Positions 1-6,667 of a stretch of DNA of 13,364 nucleotides are shown here, one piece after another. This DNA comes from CAZXBB01 sp964638815 (GTDB lineage: Bacteria > Planctomycetota > Phycisphaerae > Phycisphaerales > SM1A02). Location: contig CAZXBB010000052.1 in assembly GCA_964638815.1 (NCBI GenBank), positions 1-13,364 on the forward strand. The letters are read 5' to 3'. Position numbers and translations under genes: made by a program. Every line of letters starts with the position of its first letter. Position 1 is the stretch's first letter. The notes beneath the pieces were generated by a model. That model saw only the letters and a program-made list of their open reading frames with translations. It was not told where the DNA came from and did not search any database.

Positions 1-510
1 CGTCGGAGAGGCAGCACGCGCCCGTGGCCTCCGGGCAGACGACGTCCTCGCAGTCGGCGCCGTCGCCCTGGTACACGCCTCCGCTCTTCTCGCAGATGAA
101 CTGGGAGTAGTTATCTTCGCAGAACGGGACGCCGTCATCGATGAAGCAGCACGCACCGAGCGGGCATTGCACGTCGAGGCACCTCGTGCCGAAGCCGAAG
201 AACGTGCCGCCCAGGCTTTCGCACGCGCCCTCGTCCTCCTCCGAGCATCCGTCGAAGGGGATGCAGCACGCGCCGACGGCGCACGGACCGACGCCGTCCT
301 GGTCGCACGACGAGCCGTCGCCGAGGTACACGCCTCCCCCGCCCTCGCAGCCCGACCGGGACCCATGGCCGCACTCGTCGGGACCGGTGCAGCACGCGCC
401 GCAGTCCGCGGTTGCGCAATCGTCGAACCCGACGAAGTCGCCCGCCATCTGCGCGCACGTCTCCGGCGTCACCTGCATGCAGCCCTCGAAGGCGAGGCAG
501 CAGGCGCCGA
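1..510 (-). repeat. Coding array of GACC-type cysteine-rich repeats
   Basis: At least five units encode GACC followed by further cysteines with about 37-45 residues per unit. Unit starts are near 510, 400, 274, 157 and 22 on the minus strand. Several units carry the pattern G-x-Y-x-GDG-x-x-C. The array continues beyond the left edge, so the total number is unknown. The paralogue at 2745-4979 has only two units and ends there. The conserved cysteines suggest small disulfide-bonded modules outside the cytoplasm; this is inference. Confidence 0.8.
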
Positions 511-2533
511 TCCGTCCCGGGCACGGCCCCCACGCCCCGAGGATCGCCAGGACGTCGCTGAACCCGACCTGCCCGTCCTCGTCCACGTCCTCCGGACATC
601 CGTCGCACGGCCCCCACGCCCCGAGCACCGCGAGAATCTCGGCGAACCCGACGTTGCCGTCGCCGTCGATGTCGGCGGTGCACGGCGGCGGGCCCTGGAA
701 CTCGGTCGCGCCCATGTCGATCGGCGGCGCCCCCTTGCCGGAGTCGCTCGTGAACGGGTCGTCGAAGAACCGCGGCTGGCCGAGGATGTCGGTGAAGAGG
801 TTCGACGGGAAAACTGTGGCGTCCGCGGCATCGATGCACGGTGAACCGGCATCGAGCCGGAACGCGTCCACGATACGCGGATCGACGTCGATGTTGCCTT
901 CGCCGCCGCCCTTCCCGCCCTGCACGTCGGAGTAGCTGATGGTCACGTTCCCGCCCGCGACCTGGTCGGGCGAGTTGTTCCAGAGGATGCTGTTCGCGAT
1001 GAACGGCGCGCTGGCGGAGTCGCTCAGTATCGCGCCGCCCTGCTCGACGCCGTCGTTGTCGAGGAAGGTGCAGTTGACGATGCGCGGCGCGCTGTTCTCG
1101 CTGACGATCGCCCCGCCGCCGAAGAGCCCGCCGTCCCCTTTCGCGAAGATCCGGTTCTCCAGGAAGACGCAATCGATGATGTCGGGCGCGCCGTCGAGAA
1201 TCGCGATCGCGCCCCCGGCCTCGAGCGCCTCGTTGCCGCGGAAGATGCAGTTGATGATCGTCGGCTCCGCCCCCTCGATGAGAACGGCGCCGCCGCGCGT
1301 GACGGCCAGCGCGCCCTCGAGCGTGAAGCCGTCCAGGACGGAGTTGATGCCTTCGCTCGTCGTGAAGAGCACGAGCGGACCGGCCCCGCCCGACGGCGGC
1401 ACGATCCTCGTCGCGCCGGGGCCGCCGCGGCTCTTGATCGTGATCGCCCTGCCCTGGAAATCGATCGGCCCCTGGTAGTCGCCCGGCGCCAGGATGATCG
1501 TCGAACCCGCGGGGACGCCGGTGATGATCGGCGGCAGCGGGTCGCCGGGCTCGACGCCCTGGTACTCGATCGCGCCCATGTCCACGACCTCGCTGTCGCC
1601 GTCCGACGCGACGATACGCGGGTTGCCGCGCACGTCGAACGCGAACCCGGAGGGAACGTCGTCGTTGCTCCCCCGGTCCACGCACGGCGAGAAGAACGAC
1701 GGGCGGTAGTCGCCGGCCGCGACGTCCGTGAACAGCGGGTTCGCGTTGATGTTGCCGACGCCGGGCCACCCGCCCTCGACGTCGCTGTTCCGGATCTGGA
1801 GGCTCACGCCGAGAATCGACGACGGCAGGTTGCCGTGGATGATCGAGTTGGTCACGCCGATCAGGCTCGCGACGCTGAACATCACGCCGCCCGCCGCCGG
1901 TGCGGTGTTCCCCGTCACCGTGCAGTTCGCGAAGGACGGATCGCTGCGGTTCGAGAACACCGCACTGCCGAAGCCGGTCGCCTCGTTGTCGATGATCATC
2001 GTGTTGACGACCTCGACGGTGCTCTCGTCGTCGATGAACAGACCGCCGCCGAAGTTCGCAATGTTGTCCTCGACGATGCAGTCGGCGATCACCGCCGCAC
2101 CGGCGCCGAACACGGCGACTCCACCGCCGAAGCCGCCGCTGCCGCCGGTGATCCGGAAGCCCTCGAGACGCTGCACGAGACCGAGGCCGTCGGCGCCGGC
2201 GGGCAGGCTCATCGTGACAGCCGTTACCGCGAAGCCCGTCGCGTCGATCGTCGTGCTGAAAGGGCCGTCCGTCGCGCGGAGCGTGATGAGCCGACCCCCG
2301 AAGTCGATCGGCTCTTCGTAGACACCCGGGGGGATCTCGATGACGTCGCCGTCGTTCGACGCGTTAATGGCGATCTGGATGCCGCCGCCGAGGGCCTCCG
2401 GCGCCGGGCTGACGATTCGGCGACCGCCGATCCCATCGTCGCGGCCGGGAACCGTCGGGCCCGGCTCCCCCGCCGCGGACCCCGCCGCCAGCAGCCACGC
2501 CATGAACGTGCACGCAACCGTTGATTGACGCAT
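1..2533 (-). CDS. Secreted double beta-helix protein with dockerin-like pair and cysteine-rich repeats (partial, C-terminus outside window)
   Basis: The frame is open from an ATG at 2533 to the left edge, about 844 residues with no stop, so the C-terminus is missing. A GGGAG (2540-2544) six bases upstream supports the start. Residues 1-22 look like a signal peptide. Two homologous modules follow, rich in short strands of the type IADCIVEDN and IVNCTFLDN, as in right-handed parallel beta-helix (PbH1) proteins. Each module opens with a PG-[VD]-Y...PIDF motif and closes with DMGA-x-E-[YF]-QG. At about residues 615-672 there are two calcium-loop-like motifs (DIDGDGNVGF and DVDEDGQVGF), each followed by GAWGPC, as in dockerin type I-like domains. 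At least five cysteine-rich repeats beginning GACC start near residues 675, 712, 754, 793 and 838. Role by inference: an exported surface or matrix protein, perhaps binding polysaccharide. No catalytic residues can be assigned. It is a paralogue of the gene at 2745-4979. Confidence 0.92.
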   Translation of the reverse strand, partial: MRQSTVACTFMAWLLAAGSAAGEPGPTVPGRDDGIGGRRIVSPAPEALGGGIQIAINASNDGDVIEIPPGVYEEPIDFGGRLITLRATDGPFSTTIDATGFAVTAVTMSLPAGADGLGLVQRLEGFRITGGSGGFGGGVAVFGAGAAVIADCIVEDNIANFGGGLFIDDESTVEVVNTMIIDNEATGFGSAVFSNRSDPSFANCTVTGNTAPAAGGVMFSVASLIGVTNSIIHGNLPSSILGVSLQIRNSDVEGGWPGVGNINANPLFTDVAAGDYRPSFFSPCVDRGSNDDVPSGFAFDVRGNPRIVASDGDSEVVDMGAIEYQGVEPGDPLPPIITGVPAGSTIILAPGDYQGPIDFQGRAITIKSRGGPGATRIVPPSGGAGPLVLFTTSEGINSVLDGFTLEGALAVTRGGAVLIEGAEPTIINCIFRGNEALEAGGAIAILDGAPDIIDCVFLENRIFAKGDGGLFGGGAIVSENSAPRIVNCTFLDNDGVEQGGAILSDSASAPFIANSILWNNSPDQVAGGNVTISYSDVQGGKGGGEGNIDVDPRIVDAFRLDAGSPCIDAADATVFPSNLFTDILGQPRFFDDPFTSDSGKGAPPIDMGATEFQGPPPCTADIDGDGNVGFAEILAVLGAWGPCDGCPEDVDEDGQVGFSDVLAILGAWGPCPGRIGACCLAFEGCMQVTPETCAQMAGDFVGFDDCATADCGACCTGPDECGHGSRSGCEGGGGVYLGDGSSCDQDGVGPCAVGACCIPFDGCSEEDEGACESLGGTFFGFGTRCLDVQCPLGACCFIDDGVPFCEDNYSQFICEKSGGVYQGDGADCEDVVCPEATGACCLSD

Positions 2534-2600
2534 CTCGATCTCCCGAGCCGGTCCCGCCGCCGTGTTCCGCGGCGACCGCCGGCGCTTTCGGTTCCGCTAA

Positions 2601-2606
2601 ATCATA
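2601..2606 (-). promoter_or_regulatory. Possible -10 element for the gene starting at 2533
   Basis: On the minus strand this reads TATGAT in a small AT-rich patch (CATATGATTTAG) that stands out in very GC-rich DNA, about 70 bases upstream of the start codon. No convincing -35 box is visible at 16-18 bases, so this is only a candidate. Confidence 0.25.
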
Positions 2607-2655
2607 TGGAGCGGAGTTCCCCCGCCCGCCTCGCGGCGACGCCTCGGACGCGGGA

Positions 2656-2676
2656 ATACCGGCAGTCCTCCGGTAT
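2656..2676. other. Short perfect inverted repeat between the two paralogues
   Basis: ATACCGG and CCGGTAT form a 7-bp perfect stem around a 7-base loop, in the 211-bp gap downstream of the 2745-4979 gene and upstream of the next gene. No T-run follows on either strand, so it is not a classical terminator. It could be a weak transcript-end hairpin or an operator. Confidence 0.35.
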
Positions 2677-2744
2677 AGCGTCCCGGGGGTCGGGAACCAA
2701 GAGAAAACCGGCGGTCAAGGGATCTTCGCGCCCGCGTGCGGCGG

Positions 2745-4979
2745 CTACTGCCCGCACGTCTCCTCCACGCATGAGGACCCGTCCCCGCGGTAGTCGCCCT
2801 TCATGCTGAAGCAGTCGTCGGCGGTCACGCCGTCAACGCAGGTGCCGTCGAAAATGCAGCAGGCGCCGAAGCCGCAGAAGCTTCCCCCGTCGCGGGCGCA
2901 GGACGTGCCGGGGCCGAGGAACTCGCCCTCGAACTGGAAGCAGGTGCCCTCGTCGATCTCGAGACAGCCCTCGACCGTGCAGCACGCGCCGAGCGCCTGC
3001 GGGCACGGTCCCCACGACGTGAGAATGCGCAGGATGTCGCTGAAGGCGACCTCGCCGTCGCCGTCCACGTCCGCGACGCACGCGTCGCACGGCCCGAACG
3101 CCAGGAGCGCCGCGAGCACGTCGCTGAAGCCGACGTCGCCGTTCCCGTCAACGTCCTCGTCGCACGGCGGAGGCGGCGGCGCGCCCTGGAACTCGGACGC
3201 GCCCATGTCGATCGGCGGGAAACCCTTGCCGGTGTCCTCGACCGCGACGTCGTCGAAGAACCGGGGCTGCCCGAGAACGTCCCGGTTCAGGTTCGACGGA
3301 AACGCGGTCGTGTCGCCGGCGTCGATGCACGGCGAGAAGACGCCGAGCTCGTACTCGTTCACGATGCGGGGATGGGCGTCGATGTTGCCCGGACCGGGGA
3401 ACCCGCCCTCGATGTTCGAGAAGCTCACGAGCCCGACCGGACCGCTGATCGCATCGAACGTGTTGAACCACGCGACACAGTTCGCGATGAACGGCGCGCT
3501 CGCGAAGTCGCTCCGGATCGCGCCGCCGTCGCCGTCCGTGAAATTGTCGATGAACGTGCAGTTCGTGATGCGCGGCGCGCTGCCCTCGTTGTAGATCGCG
3601 CCGCCGCCGGACGAACCGCCGTCGCCGGGGAAGAACGCGTGGTTGCCGAGGAACACGCAGTTGACGATCTCGGGTGAGCCGTCGAGGATCGCGATCGCCC
3701 CGCCCTGCCCCGCCGTCGCGAAGTTGTCGCGGAAGATGCAGTTCACGACCAGCGGCTGGGCGCCGTCAACCAGCATGCCGCCGCCGCGCGGCGCCGTCCC
3801 GCCGGCGATCGTGAAGCCGTCGAGGATCGAGTTCACGCCTTCGCCCGACGTGCACAGCACGAGCGGGCCGCCCTCGCCGTCCTGCTCGCCGCCCCCGGGC
3901 GGGACGATCGTCGTCACCTCCGGTCCGCCCGTGCTCCGGATCACGAGGGCCTTGCCGCCGAAGTCGATCGGCCCCTCGTACACGCCGGGCTGCACGATGA
4001 TGGTCATGCCGGGCGGCGCGATCTCGACGATGGGCGGCAGCTGGTCGCCGGGCTCGACGCCCTGGTACTCGATCGCGCCCATGTCCACCCTCGGGCTGTT
4101 CCCCCCGGCGCCGACGAAGCGCGCGTTATGGCGGATATCGACCTCGATGCCCTGCGGCACGTCGGCGTCGTTGCCGGCGTCGAGGCACGGCGACAGCATG
4201 CCCGGCCGGTAGTCGCCCAGCGCGGGGTCGCGGAAGAGCGGATCCTGGTCGATGTTCGCCGCGCCCGGCCAGCCGCCCTCGACCGCGCTGAAGCGGACCT
4301 CGGGATTCACGCCCATGATGTCGGACGGCGTGTTGTTCCAGATGATCGAGTTCGTCACGACGACCTGGCTCGCGACGCTGAAGAGCACGCCGCCGTGACC
4401 GCTGTTGGCGGTGAGCGTGCAGTTGGTGAAGACGGGGTGGCTCTGGTTCGAGAAGATCGCCGTGCCGAAGCCCGTCGCCGTGTTCCCGAAGAGGATCGTG
4501 TTCCGGATGCGCGCGTTGCTGCCGTCGTCGAAGTAGAGACCGCCGCCGAAGTTCGCCGCGTTGTTCTGGATGATGCACGCCTCGATCACGGGCGCGCCGG
4601 GACCGACCACGCGCACGCCGCCGCCGAACGCGCCGCCCGCGGCGCCGGTGATCCGGAAGCCCTCGAGCCGCGGCCCCGGATCGCCGCCGTCGCCGTGGTT
4701 CCCGGTCGTGTCGATGACGACCGCGCAGACGCCGTGCCCGGACGCGTCGATCGTCGTCTCGAACGGCCCGGCCTCCGAGCGCACCGTGATCCGCTTGCCG
4801 AGGAAGTCGATGGCCTCGCCGTACACGCCCGGCGCGACGACGATCACGTCACCGTCCCGGGCGACGTCGATCGCGCCCTGGATGGTCTGCCCTTCGCCCG
4901 CGACGTGCATCTCCGCCGCGGGCGCGGTTGACGGAACGGCGGATACGACAGCGACGAGCGCGAGCGACAGGCGCGGCAT
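2745..4979 (-). CDS. Secreted double beta-helix protein with dockerin-like pair and two GACC repeats
   Basis: This is a complete 744-residue protein. The start ATG at 4979 follows GAGGAG (4986-4991). Residues 1-22 form a signal peptide ending APAA. Two repeated modules follow: the first has PGVYGEAIDF near residue 50, the second PGVYEGPIDF near 330, and each closes with DMGA-x-E-[YF]-QG. Both contain repeated N-C-x-[FL] strand motifs such as VNCIFRDN and TNCTFIDN, typical of right-handed parallel beta-helices. A dockerin-like pair lies at about 604-660 (DVDGNGDVGF and DVDGDGEVAF, with FGPC and WGPC). Cysteine-rich GACC repeats start at about 664 and 705, and the protein ends CGQ. Module order matches the gene at 1-2533, so they are tandem paralogues. 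Function is inferred only as an exported surface or matrix protein; polysaccharide binding is possible, but no lyase active site is evident. Confidence 0.95.
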   Translation of the reverse strand: MPRLSLALVAVVSAVPSTAPAAEMHVAGEGQTIQGAIDVARDGDVIVVAPGVYGEAIDFLGKRITVRSEAGPFETTIDASGHGVCAVVIDTTGNHGDGGDPGPRLEGFRITGAAGGAFGGGVRVVGPGAPVIEACIIQNNAANFGGGLYFDDGSNARIRNTILFGNTATGFGTAIFSNQSHPVFTNCTLTANSGHGGVLFSVASQVVVTNSIIWNNTPSDIMGVNPEVRFSAVEGGWPGAANIDQDPLFRDPALGDYRPGMLSPCLDAGNDADVPQGIEVDIRHNARFVGAGGNSPRVDMGAIEYQGVEPGDQLPPIVEIAPPGMTIIVQPGVYEGPIDFGGKALVIRSTGGPEVTTIVPPGGGEQDGEGGPLVLCTSGEGVNSILDGFTIAGGTAPRGGGMLVDGAQPLVVNCIFRDNFATAGQGGAIAILDGSPEIVNCVFLGNHAFFPGDGGSSGGGAIYNEGSAPRITNCTFIDNFTDGDGGAIRSDFASAPFIANCVAWFNTFDAISGPVGLVSFSNIEGGFPGPGNIDAHPRIVNEYELGVFSPCIDAGDTTAFPSNLNRDVLGQPRFFDDVAVEDTGKGFPPIDMGASEFQGAPPPPPCDEDVDGNGDVGFSDVLAALLAFGPCDACVADVDGDGEVAFSDILRILTSWGPCPQALGACCTVEGCLEIDEGTCFQFEGEFLGPGTSCARDGGSFCGFGACCIFDGTCVDGVTADDCFSMKGDYRGDGSSCVEETCGQ

Positions 4980-5158
4980 GACTCTCTCCTCTTCCCTTGA
5001 CGCGCGGACGGCGCGGACGCCGCCGGCAGTGGCTTGCTTAACCAGTAACCCACGGTTGACGCCTCACAAGCGAAATCCGCCGAGTTCTGCGCGAGATGGG
5101 CGGTCTCGGGAGGCGCGGCCAATAACGTTGCGCGGCAGAGGCTTGTGTGCCCCCTGTG

Positions 5159-5277
5159 CGTGTGCCCCGGTCCTTGGCTCGGCAAGGGCCGGGTGGGGTA
5201 CGAAGCTTCGAAGCCGTCGTTCCATAAGTAGCCCACCCGGCCCTGTCAGAGCACAGGACCGGGGCACACCGGAACCG
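5159..5277. repeat. Palindromic cruciform element, copy 1
   Basis: The outer arms GTGTGCCCCGGTCCT (5160-5174) and AGGACCGGGGCACAC (5254-5268) are perfect inverted repeats. The inner arms AGGGCCGGGTGGG (5185-5197) and CCCACCCGGCCCT (5232-5244) also pair perfectly. The 10-base stretches between outer and inner arms, together with stem bases on either side, can instead form two small hairpins: CCTTG/CAAGG (5172-5187) and CCTGT/ACAGG (5242-5257). The whole can therefore fold as a four-armed cloverleaf with an apical loop of about 30 bases. No transposase is present. It resembles REP/BIME-type extragenic palindromes or a MITE in style; the family is not identified. Confidence 0.85.
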
Positions 5278-5327
5278 TCATCCCATGGGCTGCACACGAC
5301 CCGTCCCGTCAGGACACCAAAGGTCAA

Positions 5328-5446
5328 CGTGTGCCCCGGTCCTTGGCTCGGCAAGGGCCGGGTGGGGTACGAACTTCCGAAGCCGTCGTTCCATAGGCAC
5401 CCCACCCGGCCCTGTCAGAGCACAGGACCGGGGCACACCGGAACCG
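5328..5446. repeat. Palindromic cruciform element, copy 2
   Basis: This is a direct repeat of copy 1, the same length (119 bp) and orientation, after a 50-bp unrelated spacer. I count six substitutions, all in the apical part (three on each side of the loop), while all four inner and outer arm sequences are unchanged. The inner stem is two pairs longer than in copy 1 because CCCCACCC matches GGGTGGGG. Confinement of changes to the loop suggests the folded structure is maintained, or that the arms are the recognised part of a mobile unit. Confidence 0.85.
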
Positions 5447-5508
5447 CGATGCCGCATCCGGCCACCATTGAAGAACCGCAACGGGACGGGACAACGAGGT
5501 GGGATCAC

Positions 5509-5538
5509 GACAACGACAACGACACCGACAACGACAAC
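5509..5538. repeat. GACAAC hexamer tandem repeat
   Basis: There are five consecutive 6-bp units on the plus strand, four GACAAC and one GACACC, ending about 50 bases from the stop codon of the minus-strand gene at 5588. It is non-coding. A loosely similar hexamer pattern (GACAGC/GACCCT) makes up the coding repeat at 9857-9976. Confidence 0.75.
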
Positions 5539-5587
5539 GAACGACTCGCGATAACGATGCGCGACGCCTCAGTTCGTCAACAGGCGG

Positions 5588-6646
5588 CTACGCGCACGCT
5601 CCCCACGCCCCGAGCAGCAGCAGGAGGTCGGCGAAGTCCACCGCCCCGCTGCCGTCGAGGTCCTCGGGACATACCCCGCACGGTCCCCACGCGCTCAGGA
5701 GCAGGACGAGGTCCGGGAACCCGACGGCGCCGGAGTTGTCGAGGTCACCGGGGCAGGCGAGGCCGACGACGACCGTCATCGCGCCGGCGTTCCACCCGCT
5801 CGGGCTCGCGAAGATGCGCGTCGCCTCCGTGCCGTCGAGGTTTGCCTCCCACAGCCCCTTCTCGGCGTCGGTGATCTCGTCGCACCACCAGAGCTTTCCC
5901 GCGGCGAGGTCGAGCCCGATGCCGGTGAAGCCCGACGACAGGGGCAGGCCTTCGTACAAAATCTCGCGCCCGGTCCCGTCGAGGTTCGCGCGCGCGATGT
6001 AGTTCGAGACGTGGCTCGTGTTGGAGTCCGCCCAGTAGATCTTTCCGGCGTCGAGGTCGAGCGCGACGGCGATGGGCGTGAACAGCCCGTCGAAGAGCAC
6101 CTCGGCATCACTGCCGTCGAGGTTCGCCCGACGCATGTCGCCCCGGGTGAAGTTGCCGAAGTAGATCTTCCCGTTGACGGGATCCAGCGTCGGGTTCCCG
6201 AGCTGGTCGCCCGTCGCCACGATCACCTCCGGTGTTCCCCCGTCGATGGGCGCGCGGTACATCCGGCGATCGACCGTGTCCGACCAGTACAGCCTGCCTC
6301 CCGCCACGTCGATGGCGAGCCCGCGCGGGTTGCTGAGCCCGCTGACGAGCGTGACGCGGTTCGCGCCGTCGATATCCGACCGCACGATGCGCCCCGGCCC
6401 CGAGCCGTGCGTCCAGTAGACGTGCCCGTTCGCGGCGTCCACCTGGAGGCCGACGATGAGCCAGTCCTCGGCGGGCACGATGTCCACCGTCTCGACGTCG
6501 CCGCCTCCCGGGGCGATCACATAGAGACGCGGATCGTTGAACTTGTACTCGCCGAGCCACACGCGCGTCGCCGCCGGCGCGGGCAGCGCCGGCGTCGCGG
6601 CCGCGGTCACGGCGAGCGCGAACAGCATGCATCGCGAAGCGGGCAT
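5588..6646 (-). CDS. Secreted YWTD-type beta-propeller with dockerin-like pair
   Basis: The protein has 352 residues. The ATG at 6646 follows a strong Shine-Dalgarno (GGAGGAG, 6653-6659). Residues 1 to about 26 are a signal peptide ending APAAT. The body carries at least four or five LDL-receptor class B/YWTD-like repeats: GHVYWTHG, GRLYWSDT, GKIYFGNF, GKIYWADS and GKLWWCDE, each followed by a strand with [AS]-x-[IL]-DG motifs. This fits a six-bladed propeller. Residues 298-352 are two calcium-loop motifs (DLDNSGAVGF and DLDGSGAVDF) with WGPC and WGAC, a dockerin-like C-terminus shared with the two beta-helix proteins but without GACC repeats. Only 21 bp separate it from the upstream kinase gene, so co-transcription is likely. 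Role by inference: extracellular binding scaffold attached through the dockerin-like tail. Ligand unknown. Confidence 0.93.
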   Translation of the reverse strand: MPASRCMLFALAVTAAATPALPAPAATRVWLGEYKFNDPRLYVIAPGGGDVETVDIVPAEDWLIVGLQVDAANGHVYWTHGSGPGRIVRSDIDGANRVTLVSGLSNPRGLAIDVAGGRLYWSDTVDRRMYRAPIDGGTPEVIVATGDQLGNPTLDPVNGKIYFGNFTRGDMRRANLDGSDAEVLFDGLFTPIAVALDLDAGKIYWADSNTSHVSNYIARANLDGTGREILYEGLPLSSGFTGIGLDLAAGKLWWCDEITDAEKGLWEANLDGTEATRIFASPSGWNAGAMTVVVGLACPGDLDNSGAVGFPDLVLLLSAWGPCGVCPEDLDGSGAVDFADLLLLLGAWGACA

Positions 6647-6667
6647 ATTCGACTCCTCCGGCCCCGA

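Larger units (their letters stand above)
4980..5587. other. 608-bp non-coding region with palindromic repeats
   Basis: The right part holds two copies of a 119-bp palindromic element and a hexamer array, listed separately. The left part (about 4997-5145) lies upstream of the minus-strand gene starting at 4979 and probably carries its promoter. A weak pair, TTGTGA and TACTGG spaced 16 bases, is visible on the minus strand around 5040-5070. Short open frames here are produced by the repeated element and have no sign of being genes. An extra isolated GTGTGCCCC (5145-5153) lies just before the first element. Confidence 0.8.

Noticed and set aside
135..1769. 544-codon minus-strand open frame
   Set aside because: It is the wrong frame of the beta-helix gene, dominated by Arg; the adjacent frame carries signal peptide, beta-helix, dockerin-like and cysteine modules.
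5160..5268. tRNA gene (cloverleaf fold)
   Set aside because: The fold is four-armed but stem lengths, a 30-base apical loop and lack of D-loop, T-loop and anticodon features do not fit a tRNA.
5159..5446. Rho-independent terminators
   Set aside because: Strong stems, but no T-run follows on either strand and the internal loop design and duplicated unit suggest a repeat family.
5064..5508. Small minus-strand open frames with repeated residues (MERRL, VPHPALAEP)
   Set aside because: They are translations of the palindromic elements; similarity between them is due to the DNA repeat. No ribosome site or coding signal.
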